Source of the DNA: Oscillospiraceae bacterium
GTDB lineage: Bacteria; Bacillota; Clostridia; Oscillospirales; Acutalibacteraceae
DNA length: 64,000 nucleotides
NCBI GenBank assembly: GCA_015066635.1
Contig: SVOA01000001.1
Location: forward strand, 1 to 64,000
Reading direction: 5' to 3'
Below the pieces are notes generated by a model. It was not told the DNA's origin, did no database searches, and worked only from the letters and a program-made list of their open reading frames with translations. The first letter of the stretch is position 1. Each line of letters starts with the position of its first letter. This document shows, piece by piece, positions 20,646 to 29,839 of the stretch. A program made the position numbers and the translations under genes.

Positions 20646-21242
20646 TTATTCCGCGCGCGATTTTTTTCTTTCCCTGCCGAGTTCGGGTTTGTTAAGGTCA
20701 AAGAGCATACCGACCGCGAGCGCACCGATTACCGTGATAATCAGCTCGGGAAGCATATAGCCGCCGTTGTAGAGGAGCGAATACTTCCATACGGGAGTAC
20801 CCTCGGGAGCGTAACCGCCCCAGATTGTAACGCCGCTGACGAAATGGCAGATAAAGCGTAAAACCGAAACAACTACCGAGCCCAGAGCAAGCGAAAGAGC
20901 CTGATTCTTAACGGGCTTTTTGAAAACGCCTCCGAGTCCGAGGCAAGTAAAGGCAATAAGATAGTCCGCGAGAATCAATATAATAACGCCTTTTATTCCC
21001 GTTACATACGACAGATTTTTAAGTCCGAAAACAAACTCAAAAATGCTCATTGTAAAACCCGAAAAAAGTCCCCACTTAACTCCGTAACGGTAGGAGAGAA
21101 GTATAATAGGAAGCTGGCTGAAAAGAGTTACGCTGCCTCCGAAGGGAAACTTGATTACGGCAAACTCATCGAGAGCCACGGCAAGCGCTATCATAAGAGC
21201 GCTCTCGACCAGACGTCTGGTCGTGCTGATTTTTGTGTTCAT
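20646..21242 (-). CDS. thiT: Thiamine-specific ECF transporter S component
   Basis: A 198-residue membrane protein with about six hydrophobic segments. ThiT signatures include ALDEFAVIKFPFGGSVTLFSQLPI (about 20-45), YRYGVKWGLFSG, FVSGVTIWGGYAPEGTPVWKYSLLYNGGYMLPE (about 130-165) and a charged C terminus. It binds thiamine and works with a shared ECF energizing module; no ATPase or T component is encoded nearby. A TPP riboswitch lies directly upstream on the same strand, which confirms the substrate class. Confidence 0.95.
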   Translation of the reverse strand: MNTKISTTRRLVESALMIALAVALDEFAVIKFPFGGSVTLFSQLPIILLSYRYGVKWGLFSGFTMSIFEFVFGLKNLSYVTGIKGVIILILADYLIAFTCLGLGGVFKKPVKNQALSLALGSVVVSVLRFICHFVSGVTIWGGYAPEGTPVWKYSLLYNGGYMLPELIITVIGALAVGMLFDLNKPELGRERKKSRAE

Positions 21243-21260
21243 AAAAACACCTCACATATA

Positions 21261-21296
21261 AAAATTGAGCCCTGCGATAACACAATAACGCAAGGC
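21261..21296 (-). terminator. Riboswitch-controlled terminator before thiT
   Basis: On the minus strand, GCCTTGCG pairs with CGCAGGGC (one G-U) and is followed by TCAATTTTT. It lies between the TPP aptamer and the thiT start, so it is the likely expression platform that stops transcription when TPP is bound. Confidence 0.75.
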
Positions 21297-21315
21297 CTTA
21301 AAATATTTTTTAATT

Positions 21316-21388
21316 CTTCCTACGCCGGCATTATCCGTATCAGGTCAAAGGGTATTATCTCAGCCGACACGAGGTCAGCACCCCTGAA
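21316..21388 (-). promoter_or_regulatory. TPP riboswitch (THI element)
   Basis: Read on the minus strand, the aptamer carries the conserved blocks GGGGTGCTGA, GGCTGAGATAATACCCTT, TGACCTGATACGGATAA and TGCCGGCGTAGGAAG. These are the universal thiamine pyrophosphate-binding elements. Confidence 0.97.
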
Positions 21389-21435
21389 TATTGAATTGTC
21401 GCAAGTCCGAAAAATATTATACTATCGAAAACCGT

Positions 21436-22299
21436 TTATGTCAAGTTTTCAAGTTCGTTTGCAAGTGCCGAAAGCTCATCAAGAGTCAGATTTTCGGCTC
21501 TTACGGTTTCCTCTTTACCGAGCTTTGCGAGCGCCGTTTTTACGCTCTCCTTCGGAATTCCGAGTCCCGACGAAATGCCGTTAACCGCCGTCTTTCTGCG
21601 CTGGTTAAAAATCGCCCTGACCATCGAGAAAAAGAATTCCGTATTCTTTATTTCCGAGGGCTTATCCTTGCACAAATCAAGCTCGATTACCGCCGAATCA
21701 ACCTTCGGACTCGGCATAAACGATTCCCTGCCGACCTCAAAAAGTTTTTTTGCCTGTGCGTAAAAATTGACCGCAACCGTTATTGCGCCCGACTCTCTCG
21801 AACCGACCTCGGCAGTAAGTCTGTCCGCCGCCTCCCTCTGCACCATTACGATAATTCTGCTGACGGGAAGTCCGTCCCCGAGCAGCTTCATAATGACGGG
21901 AGATGTTATGTAATACGGCAGATTTGCGCACACGCATATATCCTTACAGCCGTCGAATTCGTCGGCAATAAGCGCCTTTAAGTCAACCTTGAGAATATCG
22001 CCGTTGACTATTCTGTAATTGTCAAAGTCGCTCAGCGTTTCGTCAAGCACGGGCAAAAGTCTTTTGTCAAGCTCGATACAGACAACCTTTTTTGCTCTCT
22101 TGCACAGCTCAGCCGTGAGAACTCCCACGCCCGCGCCGATTTCGATAACGCCGCAGTCCTCAGAGGTTACGGCGCTCTGCGCCATACGGGGACAGACCGA
22201 CGGGTCAATAAGGAAATTCTGACCGAGTGCTTTTGAGAAGTTAAAGCCGTGCTTTTCAAGCAGTTTTCTGAGCGTCGCCGCGTCCGAAAGATTATACAT
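21436..22299 (-). CDS. rsmA: 16S rRNA (adenine1518/1519-N6) dimethyltransferase
   Basis: 287 residues. KALGQNFLID near the N terminus, the SAM-binding motif VIEIGAGVGVLTAEL (near 50), the catalytic NLPYYIT (near 130) and the C-terminal FNQRRKT region are all present. It dimethylates two adenines at the 3' end of 16S rRNA; loss gives kasugamycin resistance. Its first codons overlap the end of the aminotransferase gene by eight bases. Confidence 0.96.
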   Translation of the reverse strand: MYNLSDAATLRKLLEKHGFNFSKALGQNFLIDPSVCPRMAQSAVTSEDCGVIEIGAGVGVLTAELCKRAKKVVCIELDKRLLPVLDETLSDFDNYRIVNGDILKVDLKALIADEFDGCKDICVCANLPYYITSPVIMKLLGDGLPVSRIIVMVQREAADRLTAEVGSRESGAITVAVNFYAQAKKLFEVGRESFMPSPKVDSAVIELDLCKDKPSEIKNTEFFFSMVRAIFNQRRKTAVNGISSGLGIPKESVKTALAKLGKEETVRAENLTLDELSALANELENLT

Positions 22300-23473
22300 C
22301 GCTTACCTTCTTGAGTATTTCCATACCCTTGACTATATTCTCGTCGCTCGGAGTTGAGAAATTAAGACGGATACAGTTTGTCGTCTCGCCGGGTTCAACC
22401 ATAAACGCCGTACCCGGTACAACCGCAAGCTTATTCTCAACGCATTTTGAAACAAATTCGGGCATTCTGACGCTGTCGGGAAGCTTGCACCATACGAACA
22501 GTCCTCCCTCGGGTCTGACATACTCAAAGAAATTGCTGAGATTCGCGTCAATATAGTCGCACATAAGACCGAGCTTGCGTCTGTAAATGGCTCTGATTTT
22601 TTCTATGTGCGCCTCAAAATCGGTGGTGTTCATCCACTCGTTTACAAGCAGCTGTGTGAACATGGTCGAGTGTGTGTCCGCCGCCTGCTTGCCGACGGTC
22701 ATTTTTGCGATAATTTCCTTAGGCGCTATGACATATCCCGCACGGATTCCGGGCGCAAGAATTTTTGAGAAGGAGCCGGCATAGACAACTATTCCGTCCT
22801 CGTCCATACTCTTGATATTCGGTACGTCCGCGCCCGTTACGCGAAGGTCGCCGTAGGGGTTGTCCTCGAGAATAAGCACGCCGTATTTTTTGGCAAGGGC
22901 ATAGACCTGCTTTCTCTTTTCAAGGCTCATCGTAACGCCCGACGGGTTCTGGAAATTCGGAATTGTATAGATGAATTTAACGTTCCTGTTTTCCTTTAAC
23001 TGCTTTTCGAGTATTTCGGTATTCATACCGTCCGCCTCGACGGGCACGCCTTTAAGCGTACAGCCGTATGAACGGAAACAGTTTAATGAGCCGATAAAGG
23101 ACGGGGTTTCGCAGATAACCGTGTCGCCGAAGTTGCAGAAGACCTTGGTCATAAGGTCCATAATCTGCGTAGCGCCCGAGGTAATGATTATATCGTCAAA
23201 TTCCCTGCCTATATTCTTGGTCCTTTTAATGTGCTCCGAAACAGTTTTTCTCAAAGGGTTATAGCCCTCGGTAATACCGTACTGAAGCGCAAGCACGGGC
23301 ATTTCGTCAAATATTCTCTTTGAAATCTCTCTGACCTCGTCGATAGGGAACGCCGCCGCATCGGGGTTGCCTGCGGCAAAAGGAATAACCGAAGGATCTG
23401 AGGTTGCCTTTAAAATCTCCCTTATTGCAGACGGTTTAAGAGATGAAATTCTGTCGGAAAAGATGTATTCCAT
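22292..23473 (-). CDS. PLP-dependent aminotransferase (class I/II, MocR-like fold without HTH)
   Basis: A 393-residue fold-type I aminotransferase. Features include FAAGNPDAAAFP (near 33), TSGATQIMDL (near 97), IPNFQNPSGVTMS (near 165), DNPYGDLR (near 203) and the PLP lysine in GSFSKILAPGIRAGY (near 235). This pattern fits the 2-aminoadipate / aromatic / multisubstrate aminotransferases related to LysN and to the C-terminal domain of MocR regulators. The exact substrate cannot be read from the sequence. It overlaps rsmA and is probably co-transcribed with it. Confidence 0.88.
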   Translation of the reverse strand: MEYIFSDRISSLKPSAIREILKATSDPSVIPFAAGNPDAAAFPIDEVREISKRIFDEMPVLALQYGITEGYNPLRKTVSEHIKRTKNIGREFDDIIITSGATQIMDLMTKVFCNFGDTVICETPSFIGSLNCFRSYGCTLKGVPVEADGMNTEILEKQLKENRNVKFIYTIPNFQNPSGVTMSLEKRKQVYALAKKYGVLILEDNPYGDLRVTGADVPNIKSMDEDGIVVYAGSFSKILAPGIRAGYVIAPKEIIAKMTVGKQAADTHSTMFTQLLVNEWMNTTDFEAHIEKIRAIYRRKLGLMCDYIDANLSNFFEYVRPEGGLFVWCKLPDSVRMPEFVSKCVENKLAVVPGTAFMVEPGETTNCIRLNFSTPSDENIVKGMEILKKVSDV

Positions 23474-23552
23474 AACTGTCTCTCCTTTTTTCTTTATTAC
23501 AAATAGTTATTTTATCACATTTTGTCTGTGTGTACAAGAACGAGAATTTCGG

Positions 23553-23581
23553 TTGACTTTTTTATTATAATAAATTATTAT
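23553..23581 (+). promoter_or_regulatory. Predicted promoter of the ABC exporter operon
   Basis: TTGACT (23553-23558), a 17-bp spacer and TATTAT (23576-23581), in an A/T-rich region 30 bases before the start codon and its GGAGGCG site. Confidence 0.65.
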
Positions 23582-23612
23582 ATTTAAAATATTATTTAAA
23601 GGAGGCGAAGAT

Positions 23613-25382
23613 ATGTTCAGACTGCTGAAGTATGCAAACAGATACAAGTTTTTTGCATTTATTTCTCCCGTGCTGATGATAGGCGAAGTTATTTTTGAGC
23701 TGCTTATCCCTCAGGTTATGGCGGATATTGTCGAAACCATCCGACTTACGGAAACGGCTTCGGACGGTTTAAAAAATCAGGCAGTTACAACTATTTTCTC
23801 CCTCGGTATGAAGATGCTCTGCCTCGCAGTCGGCTCGCTTACCTGCGGCGGACTTGCCGCAATTACGGCGTCAAGGGCGGGTATGGGCTTCGGCGCCTCG
23901 CTGAGAAACGAGCTTATTAAGAAGGTACAGACCTTTTCTTTCTCAAATATCGACCGTTTCTCAACCGCTTCGCTGATTACGAGGATGACAACGGACGTTA
24001 CTACCGTTCAAAACACCTTCCTTATGCTTATAAGAGGACTTTTCAGAGCGCCGATTATGATGTCGGTAGCGCTTGCTATCTGCATACGCAAGAGCAAGGA
24101 GGTTTCCAGCGTTTTTGCCGTATCCCTGCCGTTAATTATTATCGTACTTGCGATAGCGGGCCCCGTTGCTCTCAAGCGCTTCAAGATAATGTTAAAGAAG
24201 TTCGACAGCTTCAACGCCTCGATTCAGGAGAACTTTGCAAATATCAGGGTTGTCAAATCTTTTGTAAGAGAAGATTATGAAAAAAAGAAATTCGGCAAAG
24301 CAAACGACGACCTTATGAAAGCGGCAATTCACGCCGAAAAAATAATCATACTCGGCGAGCCCGCGCTTATGCTGCTGATGTTTATGACTATCCTTGCGAT
24401 AATGATAATCTCGGCGAAATCCATAGCCGAGGAGTTGCTTTCGGTCGGCGAGTTTACCGCAATTTTCACATACATAATTCAGATACTTATGAGCTTCCTT
24501 TTCACAATTCTGATGATAGCTCAGGTATTTATGTCCGAAGCGAGCGCCAAGCGTATAGGCGAGGTGCTTAAAGAGGAGCCCGACATCAGGGACCCCGAAA
24601 ACGGACTTGACCGCGTTGCTGACGGAAGCGTAGAGTTTGAAAACGTCAGCTTCGCTTACGGAAACAACAACAATGTTCTTAAGAATGTTTCATTCAAAAT
24701 CAACCCCGGAGAAATGATAGGCATTATGGGTGCAACGGGCAGTGCAAAATCTTCGCTCGTTCAGCTTATCCCCAGACTTTATGACGCCTCGGAGGGCAGC
24801 ATCAAGGTCGGCGGACACAACGTTCGGGAATATAACCTGCGCGCCCTGCGTGACGCCGTCAGTATGGTACTGCAGAAAAACGTACTTTTCTCGGGCACTA
24901 TCGCGGAAAATCTCCGCTGGGGCAACGAAAACGCAACTATGGACGAAATCCGCGAAGCCTGCCGTATTGCCGACGCAGACGAGTTTGTAACCTCCTTCCC
25001 CGACGGCTATGAAACCGACCTCGGTCAGGGCGGCGTAAATGTTTCGGGCGGACAGAAACAGCGTCTGTGTATCGCAAGAGCAATACTCAAAAAGCCAAAA
25101 ATTCTCATACTTGACGACTCGACAAGCGCCGTTGACACGGCTACCGACGCAAGGATAAGAGACGGGCTTCGCAAAAAAATTCCCGATACAACAAAAATTA
25201 TTATCGCTCAGAGAGTTTCCTCCGTCTCCGACTGCGACAGAATTATTATTCTCGACAACGGAGCGGTCAATGACATAGGCACTCACGAGGAGCTGCTCGC
25301 ACGCAACGAGATTTACAGCGATATTTTCAATTCCCAGCAAAAGGGAAATGACGATTTTGACCTGCAGGGAGGTGTTGAGTAA
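23613..25382 (+). CDS. ABC exporter half-transporter A (degenerate nucleotide site)
   Basis: 589 residues: six membrane helices (about 15-320) fused to an ATPase domain (about 345-580). The Walker A region reads GATGSAKSS (residues 373-381), with Ala at position 378 where Gly of GxxGxGK is expected. The signature is VSGGQKQR. Walker B ends ILILDDSTSAVD, with Asp in place of the catalytic Glu, and the switch His is replaced by Gln (IIAQRVSS). Such degeneracy marks the non-catalytic site of heterodimeric exporters such as LmrCD or TM287/288. Its stop overlaps the start of the partner gene by one base. The substrate is unknown (lipid, drug or peptide). Confidence 0.92.
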   Translation: MFRLLKYANRYKFFAFISPVLMIGEVIFELLIPQVMADIVETIRLTETASDGLKNQAVTTIFSLGMKMLCLAVGSLTCGGLAAITASRAGMGFGASLRNELIKKVQTFSFSNIDRFSTASLITRMTTDVTTVQNTFLMLIRGLFRAPIMMSVALAICIRKSKEVSSVFAVSLPLIIIVLAIAGPVALKRFKIMLKKFDSFNASIQENFANIRVVKSFVREDYEKKKFGKANDDLMKAAIHAEKIIILGEPALMLLMFMTILAIMIISAKSIAEELLSVGEFTAIFTYIIQILMSFLFTILMIAQVFMSEASAKRIGEVLKEEPDIRDPENGLDRVADGSVEFENVSFAYGNNNNVLKNVSFKINPGEMIGIMGATGSAKSSLVQLIPRLYDASEGSIKVGGHNVREYNLRALRDAVSMVLQKNVLFSGTIAENLRWGNENATMDEIREACRIADADEFVTSFPDGYETDLGQGGVNVSGGQKQRLCIARAILKKPKILILDDSTSAVDTATDARIRDGLRKKIPDTTKIIIAQRVSSVSDCDRIIILDNGAVNDIGTHEELLARNEIYSDIFNSQQKGNDDFDLQGGVE

Positions 25383-27271
25383 TGCCTAAAATGAAACCTG
25401 CAACGAGCAAGCCCAAAGACACAAAAGGCACAGTCAAAAGACTTGTAAAGTACATAGGCAAACAGAAAAAACTGCTTATCGGTATGGTATTGTTTACTAT
25501 CATAAGTTCGCTTTCCTATGTCGCCGCATCGGTATATATCCAGCCCATTGTTGACGATTTGCTCATACCGATAGTCGGCAAGCAGTTCTCATTTGAGCTG
25601 TTCAGACCGATGACTAAAATCTTTATTATAATGGGAGTTATCTTCCTTATGGGCGTTCTCGCCTCATACGGCAAGGCAAAGTGCTCGGTATTCCTGACAC
25701 AGAGAACTCTTAACTCTCTGCGCGCAGACCTGTTTAATTCAGTTGAGGACTACCCGATAAGCTTCTTTGACTCCGTCCCCAACGGAGAAATAATGAGCCG
25801 CTTCACAAACGACGTTGAATCTCTCAGAGCGTTTTTAAGTCAGGGACTTACTCAGCTTGTTTCCTCGGCGATTACGATTGTCGGCTCGTTCTGTATTATG
25901 CTTTACTACAGCCCGATACTTACTCTGCTTGTTATTGTTATGGTGGCGTTTATGGTGCTTATCACAGCCAAGCTCGGTAAGAAAAGTTCGGCATTTTTCA
26001 AAAAACAGCAGCAGAACCTCGGCGTTGTAAACGGCTTTATTGAGGAAACCATTGAAGGACAGAAGGTTGTCAAGGTTTTCAACCACGAGGACAAAATCAC
26101 AGAGCATTTCGGCGAAGTAAACGAGGAACTGCGCAAGGCTTCCACGGGCGCCAACACCTTCGCAAGTATATTGATGCCTCTTATGAATAACCTTTCGCAC
26201 ATCAACTATGCGATTACGGCGGCTGTCGGCGGAATTTTTGCCGTCAAGGGCGCTCTGAGCGCAGGCGGAATTGTCGCCTTCCTTACAAATTCAAGAAACT
26301 TCTCACAGCCCATAACACAGCTTTCACAGCAGTTTAACAATGCGATTATGGCTATCGCGGGTGCAGAGAGAATTTTTGAGTATATCGACAAATGCGGAGA
26401 GAAGGATGACGGTTACGTTATGCTTGTCAACGCCAGAGAGGATGAAAACGGCGAGCTTTACGAGGTGCCCGAGCACACGGGTCTGTGGGCGTGGAAGCAC
26501 ACTCACACCGCGGACGGAAGCATTACCTATAAGCGTCTGCGCGGCGAAGTAACCTTTGACAATGTCGTTTTCTCATACGACGGAAAAAAGACCGTACTCA
26601 ATAATATTTCCCTGTACGCAAAGCCCGGTCAGAAGATAGCCTTTGTCGGCTCGACGGGCGCAGGCAAGACTACGATTACCAATCTCATAAACAGGTTCTA
26701 CGATATCAGCGAAGGCAAAATACGCTATGACGGAATCAATATTCAGAAAATAAAGAAGGCCGACCTCAGACGAAGCCTTGCTATGGTGCTTCAGGACACT
26801 CATCTGTTTACGGGCACCATCGAGGAAAATATCCGTTACGGTAATCTCAACGCTTCAAGAGATGACGTTATCAATGCCGCCAAACTTGCCAATGCGCATG
26901 ACTTCATTATGGGACTTCCCGACGGCTACGACACCGTTCTTACGGCTGACGGAATAAACCTCTCGCAGGGACAAAGACAGCTTCTGAGCATAGCGAGAGC
27001 CGCTGTTTCGGACCCGCCCGTACTCATACTTGACGAGGCGACAAGTTCAATAGACACCAGAACTGAAAAACTCATTGAGCAGGGTATGGATAAGCTTATG
27101 GAGGGCAGAACGGTATTTGTTATCGCTCACAGACTTTCCACTGTCAGAAACGCAAAGGCAATTATGGTGCTCGAACACGGCGAAATAATCGAACGCGGAA
27201 ATCACGAGGACCTGCTTGAGCAAAAGGGCAGATATTATAAGCTTTATACGGGACAGTTTGAATTAAGTTAA
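25382..27271 (+). CDS. ABC exporter half-transporter B (catalytic half)
   Basis: 629 residues. A cytoplasmic N-terminal extension (1-30) precedes six membrane helices and the ATPase domain (about 395-620). Walker A is intact (GSTGAGKTT), Walker B is LILDEATSSID with the catalytic Glu, and the switch His is present (IAHRLS). The signature is LSQGQRQ rather than LSGGQ, as often seen opposite a degenerate site. An insert of about 40 residues before the ATPase (VNAREDENGELYEVPEHTG) is typical of this clostridial subfamily. It forms a heterodimer with the preceding product, with one active ATP site. Confidence 0.92.
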   Translation: MPKMKPATSKPKDTKGTVKRLVKYIGKQKKLLIGMVLFTIISSLSYVAASVYIQPIVDDLLIPIVGKQFSFELFRPMTKIFIIMGVIFLMGVLASYGKAKCSVFLTQRTLNSLRADLFNSVEDYPISFFDSVPNGEIMSRFTNDVESLRAFLSQGLTQLVSSAITIVGSFCIMLYYSPILTLLVIVMVAFMVLITAKLGKKSSAFFKKQQQNLGVVNGFIEETIEGQKVVKVFNHEDKITEHFGEVNEELRKASTGANTFASILMPLMNNLSHINYAITAAVGGIFAVKGALSAGGIVAFLTNSRNFSQPITQLSQQFNNAIMAIAGAERIFEYIDKCGEKDDGYVMLVNAREDENGELYEVPEHTGLWAWKHTHTADGSITYKRLRGEVTFDNVVFSYDGKKTVLNNISLYAKPGQKIAFVGSTGAGKTTITNLINRFYDISEGKIRYDGINIQKIKKADLRRSLAMVLQDTHLFTGTIEENIRYGNLNASRDDVINAAKLANAHDFIMGLPDGYDTVLTADGINLSQGQRQLLSIARAAVSDPPVLILDEATSSIDTRTEKLIEQGMDKLMEGRTVFVIAHRLSTVRNAKAIMVLEHGEIIERGNHEDLLEQKGRYYKLYTGQFELS

Positions 27272-27286
27272 AGCAAAAAAGAAAGA

Positions 27287-27314
27287 ACGGAGATGTTTTT
27301 ACATCTCCGTTTTA
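27287..27314. terminator. Bidirectional terminator between ABC exporter and P-type ATPase
   Basis: ACGGAGATGT-TTTT-ACATCTCCGT followed by TTTATT. The two genes converge here, so it probably serves both strands. Confidence 0.85.
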
Positions 27315-27330
27315 TTATAATATCTTTTAG

Positions 27331-29286
27331 TTATTTTTTGTCTAAAAGCAATCTTGTGGAATTAAGCACGTCAATTACGCACACGCCGACATCGGCAAAT
27401 ACCGCCGCCCACATTGGAGCAAATCCCAAAGCGCCGAGTATCAGCACCGCGGCTTTTACGCCGAGCGCAAACCATATATTTGCCTTGATAACCTTCATTG
27501 CGCGTCTTGAGAGTTTTATCGCCTTGGCAATATTAGCGGGGTTTGAATTCATCAGTACGGCGTCGCCTACCTCTATCGCCGCCGCAGTTCCGCTTCCGAC
27601 CGCCATACCGACGTCTGCCTGACTGAGCGTCGGTGTGTCGTTTATGCCGTCGCCTGCAAAAATTACCGTGTGTCCCTCATCCTGCAAGGCTTTCAGATAT
27701 TCCGTTTTCTGCGCAGGCAGAAGTCCTGCCTTATATTCCTTAATCGAGCACTTCTCTGCAATTCTTTTTGCCTGCTCCTCGTTGTCGCCCGTAAGCATTA
27801 CAATTCTGTCAATGCCGAGCTTTCCGAGTTCCTCAACGGCCTGAGGCGATTGCTCCCTGACCTTGCCCGAGAGAGAAACCGTACCGACGAATTTTCCGTC
27901 AAAGGTTACATAAAGCTGTGCGGGAAAATCGGTTTCGGCATAAACGCCGTTTCTGAAAAGGAAGTTTCTGCTGCCGCAAAGCACCTTTTTGCCGTCGAGC
28001 AGAATTTCCGTACCGTTGCCGCTGTGCTCCTTGAAGTCTGAAATTCTCGATTCGTCAATGTCGGGAACTTCCTTTGAAAACGCCGCCGCAAGAGGATGCG
28101 TCGAGTATTTCTCGGCATAAGCGGCAATTTCAATTACCTTTTCACGGGTAAATCCGTCTGCCGCAAAAACTTCGCGTATTTCAAAATCGTTATCGGTAAG
28201 CGTTCCCGTTTTGTCGAGCAGCACGGCATCTGCAGAAGCCAGCTTCTCTATGAATTTGCCTCCCTTTACAACTATGCCGTGCTTGGACTGTGCGCCTATT
28301 GAGGCAAAAAAGCCGAGGGGTATGCTCAGCACCAGAGCGCACGGACAAGCCGCGACAAGGAATACAAGCGCTCTGTGAATATATACGGTCCAATTCCCCG
28401 TAACAAGCGAAGGAATAACCGCAAGAACTATTGCAAGTCCGACTACTGCGGGCGTATAGATTTCCGCAAATCTCGTTATGAATTTATCGGTGCCGCCCTT
28501 GTTTTCGCCCGACTCCTCAACCGATTTTATAATTCTTGAAGCCGCCGAATCTTCAAATACAGAAACCGCGCGTAGCTTGACCGCGGACGGTCCGTTGATG
28601 CTTCCGCTGAGTACGCTCATACCCGCATGAAGCTCCGTCGGAATCGACTCTCCCGTAATTGCAGAGGTGTCAACCGTTCCGCCGTCCGAAATGCACTCGC
28701 AGTCAACGGGAATCTTCTCAAACGGGGAAACGAGCAAAATGTCGCCGACTTTTATATCGTGGCTGTCAATTTCCCTTGTAGAGGTTTCGTCCTCAAATAT
28801 CACTGCTTTGTCGGAGGTTATCTCATAGAGCTTTTTAATCGCTTTTTTTGACCTCTCGACCGAATAGTCCTCTATCGCCTCGCCTATTCTGAAAAAGAGC
28901 GACACAAATGCCGCTTCGGCGCCTTCGCCTATACAGAAGGCGGCAACTACCGCGATAAGCACGAGAAAATTCTCGTCAAGCTTTTTCCTTTTTAATTCTG
29001 AAACGGCGTCGGGAATAAGGCGGTATCCCGATGCAACCGCAGACGCAATTAAAAAAATCTTTTTTATCGGCTCCGAAAAGACGGGCAGAAGTCCGAGCAC
29101 AAGAAGTATCAGGGAAACAACGGTAAAGACTATTTCCGAAACCTCTGTCTTTTCTACGTGCTCATGCTCCGTCAGTCCGAGATTTTCCGCTTTATGGCAG
29201 TGCTCGCAGCCGCAACCCTCGTGATTGCCGTGCTCTGCGTGACAGCAGTTATCGGAGTGAACGTGTTTATGCTCATATTCAGACAT
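27331..29286 (-). CDS. Heavy-metal P1B-type ATPase (Zn/Cd/Pb exporter type)
   Basis: 651 residues. The N terminus (1-45) is rich in His and Cys and replaces the usual ferredoxin-like metal-binding domain. Membrane helices, the TGES actuator motif, the CPC motif in ACPCALVLSIPLG (near 320), the phosphorylation site DKTGTLT (near 358), the THPLA motif and GDGINDTPTLSQADVG (near 560) follow in order. The CPC motif with this layout fits the Zn2+/Cd2+/Pb2+ group (CadA/ZntA). It follows an ArsR-type regulator, overlapping it by eight bases, so expression is likely induced by metal. Confidence 0.94.
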   Translation of the reverse strand: MSEYEHKHVHSDNCCHAEHGNHEGCGCEHCHKAENLGLTEHEHVEKTEVSEIVFTVVSLILLVLGLLPVFSEPIKKIFLIASAVASGYRLIPDAVSELKRKKLDENFLVLIAVVAAFCIGEGAEAAFVSLFFRIGEAIEDYSVERSKKAIKKLYEITSDKAVIFEDETSTREIDSHDIKVGDILLVSPFEKIPVDCECISDGGTVDTSAITGESIPTELHAGMSVLSGSINGPSAVKLRAVSVFEDSAASRIIKSVEESGENKGGTDKFITRFAEIYTPAVVGLAIVLAVIPSLVTGNWTVYIHRALVFLVAACPCALVLSIPLGFFASIGAQSKHGIVVKGGKFIEKLASADAVLLDKTGTLTDNDFEIREVFAADGFTREKVIEIAAYAEKYSTHPLAAAFSKEVPDIDESRISDFKEHSGNGTEILLDGKKVLCGSRNFLFRNGVYAETDFPAQLYVTFDGKFVGTVSLSGKVREQSPQAVEELGKLGIDRIVMLTGDNEEQAKRIAEKCSIKEYKAGLLPAQKTEYLKALQDEGHTVIFAGDGINDTPTLSQADVGMAVGSGTAAAIEVGDAVLMNSNPANIAKAIKLSRRAMKVIKANIWFALGVKAAVLILGALGFAPMWAAVFADVGVCVIDVLNSTRLLLDKK

Positions 29287-29641
29287 TTATATGCGCCCCC
29301 TCCGTTACGTGCTCAAGTCCCTGAGCAAAGATAGTCCTTACATGGTCGTCGTCAAGCGAATATACCATTTCCTTGCCTCTGCGCGTTGCCTTGACAAGAC
29401 TTGCCTGACGGAGTACGCGAAGCTGATGCGAAACAGCGCTCTGTCCCATATCAAGCGCCTCCGAAAGGTGGTAAACGCACATATCCTTTTCAAGAAGGGC
29501 GGCAAGAATTCTGATTCTTGTACTGTCGCCGAAAACCTTGAAAAGCTCGGCGAGGTCGTACATGGTTTCTATATCCGGAAGCTCCCCTGCAACACAGCCG
29601 TCGTGAGGATCCTCGGGAATAATACTCCTGTCTCTTTCCAT
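29279..29641 (-). CDS. ArsR/SmtB-family metal-sensing repressor
   Basis: 120 residues from the ATG at 29641, with GGAGACAG upstream; a longer frame would read into the operator. A winged helix (about 25-95) has the recognition segment SEALDMGQSAVSHQLRVLR. The last helix, DDDHVRTIFAQGLEHVTEGAH, offers Asp, His, His/Glu and His in the order of the alpha-5 zinc site of CzrA and SmtB. A Cys-containing CVYHL segment stands at the alpha-3 position. It represses its own operon with the metal ATPase until metal binds. Confidence 0.93.
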   Translation of the reverse strand: MERDRSIIPEDPHDGCVAGELPDIETMYDLAELFKVFGDSTRIRILAALLEKDMCVYHLSEALDMGQSAVSHQLRVLRQASLVKATRRGKEMVYSLDDDHVRTIFAQGLEHVTEGAHINV

Positions 29642-29657
29642 TTTGCTGTCTCCTTTT

Positions 29658-29730
29658 TGTATGATTATGTCAACTGTCATTAAATCAAATAACATATGAA
29701 TATATGTTCATATGTTGATATAATCATACA
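29658..29730. promoter_or_regulatory. Operator region of the metal-resistance operon
   Basis: At 29691-29716, AACATATGAA and TTCATATGTT form a perfect 10-6-10 inverted repeat, the classical ArsR/SmtB operator form. It is flanked by a second pair, TGTATGATTATGTCAAC (29658-29674) and GTTGATATAATCATACA (29714-29730), inverted with one mismatch. The two repeats have different centres. The promoter on the minus strand probably overlaps them (for example TTGCAA with a -10 near TATCAA). Confidence 0.8.
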
Positions 29731-29789
29731 TCGCATATTGCAAAATGTCAAGAGAAAAACGGGAAATAAATAAATGCGGACATCCGCGA

Positions 29790-29823
29790 AAAAAAGAACC
29801 CTCTTTTTCAAGAGGGTTCTTTT
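29790..29823 (-). terminator. Terminator after the SLH-domain gene
   Basis: AGAACCCTCT and AGAGGGTTCT form a perfect stem with A-rich and T-rich flanks, 17 bases beyond the stop of the SLH-domain gene. Confidence 0.85.
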
Positions 29824-29839
29824 ATACTGAAATTCAGTT

